64,000 nucleotides of DNA from Tamaricihabitans halophyticus (lineage in GTDB: Bacteria > Actinomycetota > Actinomycetes > Mycobacteriales > Pseudonocardiaceae), in the NCBI RefSeq assembly GCF_004340875.1, contig NZ_SLXQ01000013.1, forward strand, positions 62,001-126,000, written 5' to 3'. This document shows positions 7,650 to 16,344 of the stretch, in pieces. The translations under genes and the position numbers were made by a program. Numbering within the stretch: position 1 is the stretch's first letter; each line of letters starts with the position of its first letter. Under the pieces are notes generated by a model that saw nothing but the letters and a program-made list of their open reading frames with translations, did not search any database and was not told the DNA's origin.

Positions 7650-9941
7650 TCACCTGACCGGAGCAGCTGCGCGAGTCCGCATACGGACCGTGTTTACCGT
7701 GATCGCGATGGCGGCTGCCAGTGCCAGAAGCCCCGGCATCCCGTGCACGGCGACCGTGGTGGCCCGTTCGACGGTGGTGTCGCCGGCCATCAGCATCGGC
7801 GGCAGGCAGGCGAGCGCGGTGAGTAGCCAGGTGCCCAGCCGGTCGGCGCGATAGCCGCGTACGGCGTGCAGCAAGAACCAGCCGAGCACCAGGTGAAGCA
7901 CATTGGTCAGCGGTTGCGTGCTCAGTTCGGTCAGCGGCTCCGGCAGTACCACTTCGTTCAGCCCAGCGAGCGCGAAACCGAAAACGCCGAGCAGTCCGAA
8001 ACCCACCCCAAGCACGGTGGCCAGCCTGGCGAACATCGAATCCACCGAGGGCACTGACCAACCGAACGCCCAGCGGAACCCGTCGCCGCGTTCGCTGCAC
8101 CAGAAGGCGAGCAGCGCCGGTATCGCAAGCAGGGCGAGCGCGGTGAGCTGACGAGGCTGCAGCAGCCAGGACAGCCCGCCTAGCGCCGCGGCCGGCGCTT
8201 CCGGCAGGTGCACGGCGGCCACCGCGAGAATCACCACGGCGAGCAGCCCCAGATACAGCGTCATCGGCGTGGCGCGGGTAAACGAGATCACCCGCCAGAC
8301 CGGAGTGGTACCGCTGAGCCGGGTCAGCGGGCCACGGAGCAGCAGCAGAACACCGAGCTGCGCGAGTCCAAGAAACAGCAGGGCGCTCGCCGAAACGCCA
8401 AGGGGCGGCACGAACTCGGTGGTCGGCAGCAGTGTGCTCGACTGTCCACTTGCGCGGATCAGCAGTGCGAGGCCGAGGCCGCCAACCAGGACGGCGCCGA
8501 GCAACGCCGGTCGGGGCAGCCGTTGGATCGCGCCGTCCGCGTAGCCAAACCCGAGTTGTTGGGCCAGCAGGGCAAGGGCCAGCCCAGCGAGGATGCCGCG
8601 CGACCCGTCCGCGGATACGCCCAGCCACCCGGCGAGCGGGCCGAACAGCAGCACGACGCCGGCCAGCACGAGCGGCACGGTCAGTGGCGCACGGGCATGC
8701 AGCCACGCCATCAGTGGAGTCGCCATCACGGTGAGCAGATAGCAGCCGAGTAACCAGAGTGGTTGCGCGGTGATCGCGGTCAGCCGTTCGGTCGTTGCCG
8801 CATCCACCCCGAGTAGCTCGAGCGAAACCGGCACCACCACCAGTGCGAGGATCAATGCGAGTACCGGCCGCAGCAGCCAGCTCATCCGGCCGGTCAGGTA
8901 GTGCAGGAAACCGCCACCGGTCGCATACACCGCCCGCCAACTGTGCAGATTCGCATGCCCGCCGGCGAAGAAGAACACCACGGCCAGCTGGCACAGCCAG
9001 GTCAGCGGCCACCACCACGTTGACCCGCCGCCCCGCCAGTTCGCAAAGATCACCACGGTCGTACCGAGCACGATGCCGACAAGACTGGCCACCCTGAGCA
9101 GCGCGAGGTAGCGATCGGCACTGGCCTGCTGGGCCGGGCTGAACTGCTGGGTGGGGATGGGCTGTTGGGCGGGGATGGACGGCACGTCAGCAGGCGGCCT
9201 GGAGGCCCGTGCGGGTTTTGCCGCGGTGCGCCCGCCGGAGCGGCCCCATGCGCCCAGCCGGACACCCAACAGCAGGCCAACCACGAGCAGGCCGAATACC
9301 CATGGTCCGATTGGTTCGCCGGTCGGTGGCCCCCAGCGCTGATGCCAGGAGTTGAGCACCATCCCCGCGGTGTACAGCGAGGCGACGGTATGACACAGCC
9401 GTTTGGTATCGCGCGGGTTGTCCTCGCAGCGGTAGTGCATATCGGTGGACAGCTGGGCGTCCAGCCGGTACCGCAGCTCCCCGCCCAGCGGTTCGCCCTT
9501 GGCCTGCGCATAGCGCAGTAGGTCATAACCGAGGTCGTGCGCCTGGCAGCCGACCCGGTAGTCCCAGCGGGTGTTGTCGTCGCCCCATGGCGCGGAGCAA
9601 CCACCACCTACGTGCACGCCACGCTGGGTGCCGTCCGGCGCGGTCGCATGGGCGTAGCGGACCCCGGTTACCGCGCTGAAGTCGGCCGGCAGCGAGGCGA
9701 GTGGATCCACGTCCACCCGGGGATCCAGTAGCCGGTTCACGGTTTCCGCCGCCGCCACCACATCGGGGTCGCGAGGTGCCGTATCGGGCGGTGCTGTCGA
9801 TCGGGAACTGACCAGACCGAAGCCCACCACGGTGATCGTGACCAGCGCCAACCACAGCACACGGGGCAGCGGCCGAGGTCGTCCCGGCCGTCTGCGTCGC
9901 GTGCCGTCCAATGTCGGCAGCTCAGCTGTACCTACGGTCAT
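7650..9941 (-). CDS. Phospholipase A2-like domain fused to polytopic acyltransferase-like domain
   Basis: A 763-aa protein. ATG at 9941 (MTVGTAELPTLDG) is chosen over 10118 because the extra 59 residues are basic and low complexity. Layout: TM anchor about 27-46; an exported prokaryotic-type phospholipase A2 domain about 60-205, with metal/catalytic pair His135-Asp136 in GCQAHDLGYDLLRY and paired cysteines (115, 132, 172, 183); a second TM about 212-230; a hydrophilic Pro/Gln linker; then about ten TM helices from 290 to the end, resembling acyltransferase-3 membrane enzymes (FFFAGGHANLHSW region). The prediction is lipid deacylation and acyl transfer in one envelope enzyme. The second half is assigned from topology and a weak motif, so it is less certain. 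Confidence 0.75.
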   Translation of the reverse strand: MTVGTAELPTLDGTRRRRPGRPRPLPRVLWLALVTITVVGFGLVSSRSTAPPDTAPRDPDVVAAAETVNRLLDPRVDVDPLASLPADFSAVTGVRYAHATAPDGTQRGVHVGGGCSAPWGDDNTRWDYRVGCQAHDLGYDLLRYAQAKGEPLGGELRYRLDAQLSTDMHYRCEDNPRDTKRLCHTVASLYTAGMVLNSWHQRWGPPTGEPIGPWVFGLLVVGLLLGVRLGAWGRSGGRTAAKPARASRPPADVPSIPAQQPIPTQQFSPAQQASADRYLALLRVASLVGIVLGTTVVIFANWRGGGSTWWWPLTWLCQLAVVFFFAGGHANLHSWRAVYATGGGFLHYLTGRMSWLLRPVLALILALVVVPVSLELLGVDAATTERLTAITAQPLWLLGCYLLTVMATPLMAWLHARAPLTVPLVLAGVVLLFGPLAGWLGVSADGSRGILAGLALALLAQQLGFGYADGAIQRLPRPALLGAVLVGGLGLALLIRASGQSSTLLPTTEFVPPLGVSASALLFLGLAQLGVLLLLRGPLTRLSGTTPVWRVISFTRATPMTLYLGLLAVVILAVAAVHLPEAPAAALGGLSWLLQPRQLTALALLAIPALLAFWCSERGDGFRWAFGWSVPSVDSMFARLATVLGVGFGLLGVFGFALAGLNEVVLPEPLTELSTQPLTNVLHLVLGWFLLHAVRGYRADRLGTWLLTALACLPPMLMAGDTTVERATTVAVHGMPGLLALAAAIAITVNTVRMRTRAAAPVR

Positions 9942-10518
9942 ACGGTCGCCTGTGGAGCGTCGTGGAGTGTCAGCCCTTGCGTGGTACTGCGGCAAATCTA
10001 CGTGCATCAGGCGGGTCTTGGGGGATCTCCGCGGCACGCGCCGCGAATGTCCGTTCCGGGTTTTCGGTGTTATTGGCGTTTTCGGCGCTTGTTGTCGCCG
10101 GGCTCCGTACGGTCGCACCGATCACCGGAACGCCGGGTCGGTCGACGGGCGGTCGGTATTGGGCGTGTACCGGTCAGCCGCACCGATGATGGCGCCGCGA
10201 GCGAACCCGCCCAGGGCAGCGGCCCGGACAGTCGTTCGGTTGGCTGACCCTTGCTCGGGTGAAAATGGTCGTTTCGGCAGCTCTGAGTGATGTCTACGGT
10301 CGGCTGTGTCACCTGTTTGTCCAGTTGACTAGCTGGCCAGTACTACCGGGGCTGTAACTCTATGGACGTTCGTCGTATCGAGGTGACCGCTCGCCGAGCA
10401 ACAGCGCAGTCACGTCGGAAATACCCCAAGAATGAGATTCGAACCGCGGTTGAGGATTGACCGCAATGGGTAGTGGATTCCTTACGGATCCAGGGATACG
10501 GGTAGTCGGGGAGAACTG
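9942..10518. other. Divergent intergenic region, no gene seen
   Basis: 577 bp between the divergent PLA2-acyltransferase gene and the SDR gene. Several frames are open on both strands, but none has a recognisable product or a good ribosome-binding site. It includes an isolated TGACCGCAATGGG near 10458, a half-match to the family A palindromes with no second arm. Promoters for both genes must lie here; I could not place them. Confidence 0.4.
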
Positions 10519-11406
10519 ATGGGCATGCTGAGCGGCAAAGCCGTGGTGGTGACCGGCGCGGGGCGGGGACTTGGCCGCGCGTTCGCCCTCCATGCCGCGC
10601 AGGCTGGCGCGCACGTCGTCGTGAACGACGTGGACGGCGAGCTCGCCGAGGAGACCGCGGAGAGCATCGTCGCGCAGGACGGTACCGCGGTGGTCAGTGA
10701 TCACAGTGTTGCCGATCCAGGGCAGGCGCGTGCGATCATGCGGCTGTGCCATGACGAGTTCGGCCGGTTGGACGGTTTGGTGAACAATGCCGGGCTGAAC
10801 TACGAGGCGGTGTCCTGGCTGGATGATCCGGCGCGGATGCGCGATGTGGTCGAAGTGAACGTGCTCGGGGTGATGTACTGCGGGGTCGCCGCGGCGGAGC
10901 TGATGGCCACTTCGGGTGGCGGCAGCATCGTGAACATCTCGTCTGGAGCGTCACTCGGACAACGCAAGCTCGCCACGTACGCGGCGACCAAGGGCGCGGT
11001 GTCCTCATTGACCTACTCCTGGGCGCTAGACATGGAGGAGATCGGGATCCGGGTGAACGCGGTGTGCCCGCTCGCGCATACCCGGATGGTGTGGGCTTCG
11101 GAACGGTCGTTGCGCAATTGCCCACCGGAGCGCACTCCGGCGCGGATTGCCCCGGTGGTTCTGTTCCTACTCAGTGAGCGGTCGGCGGGTATCACCGGGC
11201 AGGTCGTGCGGTGCAACGGTCCACAGTTGCACATTATGGGTCAGCCGCATCTGAAGGCGCCCATCCTGGAACGCGACGTCTGGGACTCGGATTCCGTTGA
11301 GCGCGCCTTCGACGAGGTGTTCAGCGGTCATCTCGAACCGTATGGCCTGGAGAAGCGGATGCCGCCGAAGCTGCGCAAGTGGACGGAGCCGTTGCGCAGC
11401 GCGTAA
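10519..11406 (+). CDS. Short-chain dehydrogenase/reductase
   Basis: A 295-aa NAD(P)-dependent oxidoreductase of the classical SDR fold. The cofactor loop VTGAGRGLG is at residues 11-19, the structural VNNAG motif at 88-92, and catalytic Ser141/142, Tyr154 and Lys158 (YAATK) follow. Asp37 after the second strand (VVVNDVD) favours NAD(H). The C-terminal tail of about 60 residues is longer than in minimal SDRs and is seen in SDRs of lipid or steroid catabolism. ATG at 10519 has GGGGAG upstream; ATG at 10525 is an alternative. It stands alone and ends at a strong bidirectional terminator. The substrate is unknown. Confidence 0.88.
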   Translation: MGMLSGKAVVVTGAGRGLGRAFALHAAQAGAHVVVNDVDGELAEETAESIVAQDGTAVVSDHSVADPGQARAIMRLCHDEFGRLDGLVNNAGLNYEAVSWLDDPARMRDVVEVNVLGVMYCGVAAAELMATSGGGSIVNISSGASLGQRKLATYAATKGAVSSLTYSWALDMEEIGIRVNAVCPLAHTRMVWASERSLRNCPPERTPARIAPVVLFLLSERSAGITGQVVRCNGPQLHIMGQPHLKAPILERDVWDSDSVERAFDEVFSGHLEPYGLEKRMPPKLRKWTEPLRSA

Positions 11407-11420
11407 CCCGGGGGGAGAGC

Positions 11421-11455
11421 GCGGGACGCTGGCAAGTCCACTGCCAGCGTCCCGC
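11421..11455. terminator. Strong bidirectional terminator
   Basis: A perfect 14-bp stem, GCGGGACGCTGGCA (11421-11434) with TGCCAGCGTCCCGC (11442-11455) and a 7-nt loop. T-rich sequence follows on the plus strand. It separates the convergent SDR and LVIVD-repeat genes. Confidence 0.85.
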
Positions 11456-11491
11456 ATTCCTTCGTTCTGTCTAGCTATGGATAGCTAGGTG

Positions 11492-12946
11492 CTATTCCGG
11501 ATACTCGCCCTGAGTCTGCGCGTTGAACTCATCCATCTTGACCTGCTTGGCCGGGTTCGTGCGCGGATCGTTGATATCCAGGACATCCAGTCCTTCTTGG
11601 ATATCCGACGAGTAGATGTGGCCGTTGTAGTAGTACGCCGACCACGACCCGGCGGTTGCCGGCTGGCCGTCCGGGTCAGCGAACGGGCCGCGTTCCCAGA
11701 ACCCGATCTGCTCGGGATTGGCCGAGTCGGTGAAATCCCATACGGCCACGCCGCCCTGATACCAGGCCTGGACCATGATGTCCTTGCCCTTGACGGGAAG
11801 CAGTGAACCGTTGTGCGCCACGCAGTTCTCCGAATCCTGCTGTACCCGGTCGATCTTGAAGTAGCTGCGGAATTCCAGCTGTGGCCCGGATTCGCCTTCG
11901 GTGATGTCGTAGATCCCGTCGGCTCCCCGGTTGGCGCCGATATCGGCACCGCATGCCGGGGCGCCACCGCCGCCCAGTTCGTCCGTGAACACGACCTTGG
12001 TTCCGGCGTTGTTGAATGTCGCGGAGTGCCAGAACGCGAAACTCTCGTCATCCTGGACCTGCTCGATCACCTTGGGCTTGGTTCGGTCACTGATATCCAT
12101 CAGGATCCCGTCACCCATACAAGCGCCGGCCGCGAGGTCCTTACTCGGGTACACCGTGATGTCGTGGCAGCCCGTGGTCTGCGTGGTGTAGTTGTCCGGG
12201 AACTCGCCAGGCGTGCCAGGATGCCCGCCTTCCGGGAACAGCACCGGCTCGTCGAGCACCGAGGCCGACTCGGGATCGTCAAGTGGCACCTGGACGATGG
12301 AGATCAAGTCGTGTGGCGGGGTGCAGTTGGTGAACTCCGGTGCCGGACTGTAGGAGGACACATAGAGGTAGGCGTTCTCACCCGCGTCATCGGGCACCAG
12401 GGTGTGGGTATGCGAGCCGCATTTCGTCTGCACCGACTGCAGGTAACGCGGGTTGTGCTTATCGCTGATGTCGAAGATCTTGATGCCCTCCCAGGCGCCT
12501 TCGGCATCACGTGGCACCGGTTCGCTGTCGCAGCTGTCGCTGCTGCGGGTGACATCAGTGGAAAGGAACAGCAGATCACCGGTGACCGATACGTCATTCT
12601 GCGAGCCTGAGCAGTGCACCTGGCTGGCGATCCGCGGCTTGCGCGGCTTGGAAATATCGTAGATGACGAAGCCGTCGTAGTTGCCCGCGATCGCGTAATC
12701 ACCGGTGAAGGCGAGGTCGGTACCGAAAGCCGCGGTGTTGTCGAAGGGTTCCTGTTTCGGAATATTCGCAAGTTGTCGCATATTCGGGCTGCTGATCACG
12801 TCCGAAGTCGACGCGGTCTCCTCGGTTTGCTGCGCGGCCGCGGGCATTCCGGCGAGCGCCGCGGTCGCGCCGATCGCGAGCGCGCCCAAGGCGGCGACCA
12901 GTATGCGGCGAGCCCGGCGCGAGCGGTAACCGGCCGTTGTGGTCAT
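11492..12946 (-). CDS. Secreted LVIVD-repeat beta-propeller-like protein
   Basis: A 484-aa exported protein. The signal peptide has a basic RSRRARR region, a hydrophobic core and a likely cut after AAAQ (about residue 39). The mature part holds repeated blade-like segments of the LVIVD type (DYAIAGNYDGFVIYDIS, GIKIFDIS, GDGILMDIS, GGVAVWDF, GLDVLDIND), as in LVIVD or choice-of-anchor surface proteins. Conserved His and Asp residues (THTLV, HDITVYP) may bind metal, but the family has no agreed biochemical function. The ATG has GGGAGGAAGG just upstream. It is monocistronic and convergent with the SDR gene. Confidence 0.85.
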   Translation of the reverse strand: MTTTAGYRSRRARRILVAALGALAIGATAALAGMPAAAQQTEETASTSDVISSPNMRQLANIPKQEPFDNTAAFGTDLAFTGDYAIAGNYDGFVIYDISKPRKPRIASQVHCSGSQNDVSVTGDLLFLSTDVTRSSDSCDSEPVPRDAEGAWEGIKIFDISDKHNPRYLQSVQTKCGSHTHTLVPDDAGENAYLYVSSYSPAPEFTNCTPPHDLISIVQVPLDDPESASVLDEPVLFPEGGHPGTPGEFPDNYTTQTTGCHDITVYPSKDLAAGACMGDGILMDISDRTKPKVIEQVQDDESFAFWHSATFNNAGTKVVFTDELGGGGAPACGADIGANRGADGIYDITEGESGPQLEFRSYFKIDRVQQDSENCVAHNGSLLPVKGKDIMVQAWYQGGVAVWDFTDSANPEQIGFWERGPFADPDGQPATAGSWSAYYYNGHIYSSDIQEGLDVLDINDPRTNPAKQVKMDEFNAQTQGEYPE

Positions 12947-13106
12947 GCCTTCCTCCCTGCTCGGTGATTACTTACCAATAGCAGGAACTATTCACAAACA
13001 AAACGTCCGTAAGGGTGGTTTCCGTACAAACGTTGCCTTGTGGTCGGTATCCGGAATGTGGTGAGCTGGCTGGGAAAGCTAAACCTGCTGGTGGGGAGGC
13101 CGTGTC

Positions 13107-13793
13107 ATGATTCGCCGGGCCGTCGGTGGTCTCTGCCTGGTGAGCTGCGTAGCGCTTGGCCTCACCGGTTGTACCGGTGGGGAGGACGAAGCCGCGTCGG
13201 CAGCGAACTCCGCGCCGGTGCTCGCGCCGCGGGGACCTGGCGAGCCGGCCGGCACCCTGTCGCCAGGCGAAGCCGACCGCGATGCGCCCGCGGTCACCGA
13301 ACACGATGTGGCGTATATGCGGAAGATGATCCCGCATCACCAGCAGGCCGTCGAGATGTCCGAACTCGCGCCCGAGCAGGCTGGCAGTGCGTCGGTGCGC
13401 GAGTTGGCCAGCCGGATCGGCGAGACTCAGGGGCCGGAGATCGAGGGCATGCGGATCTGGCTACGCCAGAACGGCGAGGACGCGCCGCCAGCAGACCAAC
13501 ACCATGACCACCAGGGGCACGATGCGCACGGTGACATGCCTGACATGCCTGACATGCCTGACATGCCCGGCATGGCCAGTCCGGATCAGCTCCGCGCACT
13601 GGCCAACGCCTCGGGCGCGGAATTCGACCGCCTCTTCCTGCGGCTGATGATCACCCATCACGAGGGCGCGCTGACCATGGCACGCGAACTACACCGTGCC
13701 GGCACGGACCCACAGGCGGCCGATCTCGCGCGCGACGTGATCGCGGTACAGACCAAAGAGATCCAGGTGATGAAACGGATGCTGGCCGAGTAA
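13107..13793 (+). CDS. DUF305 lipoprotein with His/Met-rich insertion
   Basis: A 228-aa protein. The lipoprotein signal peptide ends at lipobox LTGC (Cys22). Two DUF305 halves (ferritin-like helices) carry the hallmark MIPHHQQAVEMSE and LMITHHEGALTMA motifs with paired histidines and methionines, seen in copper-handling proteins. Between them is an unusual insert rich in His, Asp and Met (HHDHQGHDAHG, then MPD repeats), encoded partly by four tandem 9-bp units (13533-13568). The role is probably envelope copper or other soft-metal binding, inferred from the residues. A GGGGAGG ribosome-binding site precedes the ATG. There is no metal regulator next to it. Confidence 0.88.
   Translation: MIRRAVGGLCLVSCVALGLTGCTGGEDEAASAANSAPVLAPRGPGEPAGTLSPGEADRDAPAVTEHDVAYMRKMIPHHQQAVEMSELAPEQAGSASVRELASRIGETQGPEIEGMRIWLRQNGEDAPPADQHHDHQGHDAHGDMPDMPDMPDMPGMASPDQLRALANASGAEFDRLFLRLMITHHEGALTMARELHRAGTDPQAADLARDVIAVQTKEIQVMKRMLAE
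13533..13568 (+). repeat. Four tandem 9-bp coding repeats
   Basis: Units GACATGCCT at 13533, 13542 and 13551, and GACATGCCC at 13560. They encode repeated Asp-Met-Pro in the metal-binding-like insert of the DUF305 lipoprotein. Perfect repeats of this kind can change copy number by slippage without breaking the frame. Confidence 0.9.
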
Positions 13794-13817
13794 TCCGCGC
13801 AACGGCGGCCGCACGGT

Positions 13818-14762
13818 TCAGGTGCTGGTCACCTGACCGAGTCCGGTTTCCGCCAGAATCGTCGCGATACTCGCGATTTCCGCCTCGTTCAGGGGTAGCA
13901 GCGGGGTGGCGGTATCCGCGCGGGGAATCACTCCGCGCGTGGCCAGCGCTGCCTTGAAACCACCGAGAGCGCCCGCGGTGAAACCGATCCGGCCGGTATC
14001 CGCCACCGAGATGATGTCGAACAACCTGTGCAGTCGCCGCTGCTCGGTGCTGGCGCCCGCGGTGTTGCCAGCGCGGGCCGCATCGTAGAGCCGAACGTAG
14101 CCGTGCGGGTCGACATTGCCGAGCCCCGGCACGATGCCGTCCGCGCCAAGCGCGACCGCGGCATCGGCGAACAGTTCGGAACCGGTGAGCACATCGAACC
14201 GCAGCCCTTCGGTGTGCCGCAGGATGTCGCGGAACGCGGCCAGATCGCCACTGGAATCCTTGACGGCACAGGCAAGCCCGGCGTGCGCGAGTTCGGCGAT
14301 CACCGTGGGGCTTAGCCGGGTGCCGACCGCGCTGGGAATATCGTAGGCAACCACCGGGAGATCGATCGCTGCGTTCAGCTGGCGGAAATGCTCGATGATT
14401 TCGCTGTCGTGCGGCCGAATATAGAACGGCGCGGTCGTCACCACCGCGTCCGCGCCCAGCTTCTCCGCCTGCCGGGCCTGCTCGATCACCCGCCGGGTTC
14501 CGGTGTCCACCGCGCCGGCGACGACCGGCACCGAGCCGGCCGTGGCACCGATGACCACCTCGAGCGCGGTCTGCCGCTGGGCGCTGTCCAGCAGGGCGAC
14601 CTCGCCGGTCGAGCCGCCGATGAACAGCGCGTGCACTCCGGCACCAAGCTGGAACTCGACGAGTTTCTCCAGCGCCTGCCGGTGCACCGCGCCATCCGCG
14701 TCGAAGGGTGTGACCAGTGGCGGAATCACACCGTGGAGCTGCGGAGCCGAAGGTTGGGACAC
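13818..14762 (-). CDS. DHDPS/NAL family aldolase or dehydratase (paralogue 1)
   Basis: A 314-aa TIM-barrel enzyme of the dihydrodipicolinate synthase/N-acetylneuraminate lyase superfamily. Pyruvate-binding GGSTGE is at residues 49-54, Tyr140 in VVAYDIPS, and the Schiff-base Lys168 in AVKDSSGD. The arginine that follows the tyrosine loop in true DapA (PSRTG) is replaced (PSAVG), so lysine biosynthesis is unlikely. A keto-acid aldolase or dehydratase for a sugar acid or related carboxylate fits better. The gene follows the NanT-like carrier with a 22-bp gap and is co-transcribed with it. A second family member lies divergently at 16345. GTG start at 14762 with GAGGAAG upstream. Confidence 0.85.
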   Translation of the reverse strand: MSQPSAPQLHGVIPPLVTPFDADGAVHRQALEKLVEFQLGAGVHALFIGGSTGEVALLDSAQRQTALEVVIGATAGSVPVVAGAVDTGTRRVIEQARQAEKLGADAVVTTAPFYIRPHDSEIIEHFRQLNAAIDLPVVAYDIPSAVGTRLSPTVIAELAHAGLACAVKDSSGDLAAFRDILRHTEGLRFDVLTGSELFADAAVALGADGIVPGLGNVDPHGYVRLYDAARAGNTAGASTEQRRLHRLFDIISVADTGRIGFTAGALGGFKAALATRGVIPRADTATPLLPLNEAEIASIATILAETGLGQVTST

Positions 14763-14784
14763 GGGTCGTTCTTCCTCTCGGTTG

Positions 14785-16224
14785 TCAGGACTGCTTGTTC
14801 GCGGCGGGTTCGTGGTTCAGCGCGGGCGCATCCGATGGCACCCGCAGCGCCCGGCCAAGCCGGGCAGGCAGGTTGAGGCCGATGATCAGCGCGACCGTGA
14901 TGGTGAGCGTGCTGGCCAGTAGCGTCAGCGCGTTGCCAAGCCCGATCTGCTCACCGACGGCCGCGCCGAGCAGTGGCGCGACCGCGCCGCCAAGCGCGCC
15001 GACGTTGTAGCTGAAGCCGAGCCCGGCGGCACGCAGTCGGGTGGGGAAGTGATCACCGATGTACTTCGGCAGCAGCCCCGAGATGCCCTGACTGGTCAAC
15101 TGCATCGCGAACAGCAGGATCCAGAGCAGCAGGATGTTGTCCGAGGACAGCGCGAAGACGGGGAAGACGAACGCGAGCGAGACGACAAGCCCGAGCACGT
15201 ATGCCCGGCGCGTGCCCAACCGGTCGCCGAGAATGCCAGCCAGGCAGCAGCCCGCCGCATAACCGAGTCCCGCCCAGGTCAGCGCGGTGGATACGGAACC
15301 CTCGTCGAAGCCCAGCTCCGTCTTCAGGTAGGTCGGCAGCAGCGACTGGATCGGCCAGGAGTACAGGAACGCGCAGAAGACGGTCACCATGATCGCGAAC
15401 ATCACCGGCCACAGCTTGCCGCTGAGCTGGACGGCGAACAGGCAGAAGGCAATGATCGCGATGATCACCAGAGCGATCCCGAATCCGCCGGCGTTATCGC
15501 TGAAGATCAGGCCAAGCCCGCCGGCGAGCACCACGGACAGCGCGACGTTCGGCCACCTGCGCTTGGCTGAGAACAGCGCGGAGGAGGTGGTGACTTCCTT
15601 GCGCGCACCGACATCCCGAACCCATTCCTCGGCCTCGGGCAGCGCCCGGCGCAGGTACAGGGTCAGCGCGATCGGCACCAGTCCGACGTAGAACAGCCAG
15701 CGCCAGCCAAGGCTCGGCACGATCACTTCGTACGCGAGGGCGGCGACCACGGTGCCGATCGGGTAAGCGGAAAGCAGGAAGCCGGTTGCCCGGTTCCGCA
15801 TCGATGTGGGCCAGGACTCCATCACGTAGGTGGCGCTCGAGCCGTACTCGCCGGCCATGCCGATGCCCACGATCGCGCGGAAGATGAACAGCGACCAGTA
15901 GCCCCACGCGAACCCGCACAGCGCGCTACCCACGGAGAAGGCAAGGATCGACAGGATCATGGCTGGCTTGCGGCCGTACCTGTCGCCGATCGCCCCGAGG
16001 ATCAGCCCGCCAAGCCATCTGGAGGCGAAGGCCGCCGAGATCAGCGTGGCCGCCTGGGTGAGCCCGAGATCGAACTCCTCGGCGATCTCGGTGAGCACCA
16101 AGGTGATCAGAATGAAGTCGAACCCATCCAGCAGGTAGCCGAGCCACGCGGCGAGAAACGCTTTGCGCTGACCGCGGGAAAGCCGCCAAAAGGACGTCGG
16201 CTGCTGAGGTAGCGACGCTGCCAT
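14785..16224 (-). CDS. MFS carboxylate/sialate-type transporter
   Basis: A 479-aa proton-coupled MFS importer with 12 predicted TM helices. The opening (KAFLAAWLGYLLDGFDFILI) and the loop GDRYGRKPAMI match the sialate/aromatic-acid:H+ symporter branch (NanT-like). A long central region (residues about 210-280) contains extra hydrophobic segments, as in NanT, which has 14 helices. It is first in a two-gene operon with a DHDPS/NAL-type enzyme, so the substrate is probably a keto-acid precursor. There are no NanE or NanK genes nearby, so sialic acid is not proven. GGAGG precedes the ATG, and an operator-like palindrome lies 17 bp upstream. Confidence 0.85.
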   Translation of the reverse strand: MAASLPQQPTSFWRLSRGQRKAFLAAWLGYLLDGFDFILITLVLTEIAEEFDLGLTQAATLISAAFASRWLGGLILGAIGDRYGRKPAMILSILAFSVGSALCGFAWGYWSLFIFRAIVGIGMAGEYGSSATYVMESWPTSMRNRATGFLLSAYPIGTVVAALAYEVIVPSLGWRWLFYVGLVPIALTLYLRRALPEAEEWVRDVGARKEVTTSSALFSAKRRWPNVALSVVLAGGLGLIFSDNAGGFGIALVIIAIIAFCLFAVQLSGKLWPVMFAIMVTVFCAFLYSWPIQSLLPTYLKTELGFDEGSVSTALTWAGLGYAAGCCLAGILGDRLGTRRAYVLGLVVSLAFVFPVFALSSDNILLLWILLFAMQLTSQGISGLLPKYIGDHFPTRLRAAGLGFSYNVGALGGAVAPLLGAAVGEQIGLGNALTLLASTLTITVALIIGLNLPARLGRALRVPSDAPALNHEPAANKQS

Positions 16225-16240
16225 CCGTAAACCTCCATCA

Positions 16241-16260
16241 CATAGGACATCCTATGTCCT
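16241..16260. promoter_or_regulatory. Overlapping palindromes, candidate GntR/FCD operator
   Basis: CATAGGA-CA-TCCTATG (16241-16256) overlaps AGGACAT-CCT-ATGTCCT (16244-16260). They lie between the divergent NanT-like carrier (start 16224) and the second DHDPS/NAL gene (start 16345). Such short dyads fit FadR/FCD-type GntR dimers. The GntR gene at 17413 is the obvious candidate regulator. Confidence 0.6.
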
Positions 16261-16344
16261 CGGGTACAGTAGACCCACCGACCGGAACCGGCAAGACCCG
16301 GTTCGTCAGGCATATACACCGAGCGGGTCGGAAAGGAGCAGGGC

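Noticed and set aside
7546-9018. A 490-codon minus-strand frame in another register over the PLA2-acyltransferase gene
   Set aside because: Arg/Ala-rich shadow; the real frame has TM helices and catalytic motifs.
10458-10470. A further family A dispersed palindrome
   Set aside because: Only one arm (TGACCGCAAT) is present; no second arm or conserved loop follows.
13533-13568. A CRISPR-like array
   Set aside because: The units are 9 bp, contiguous, without spacers, and lie within a coding frame.
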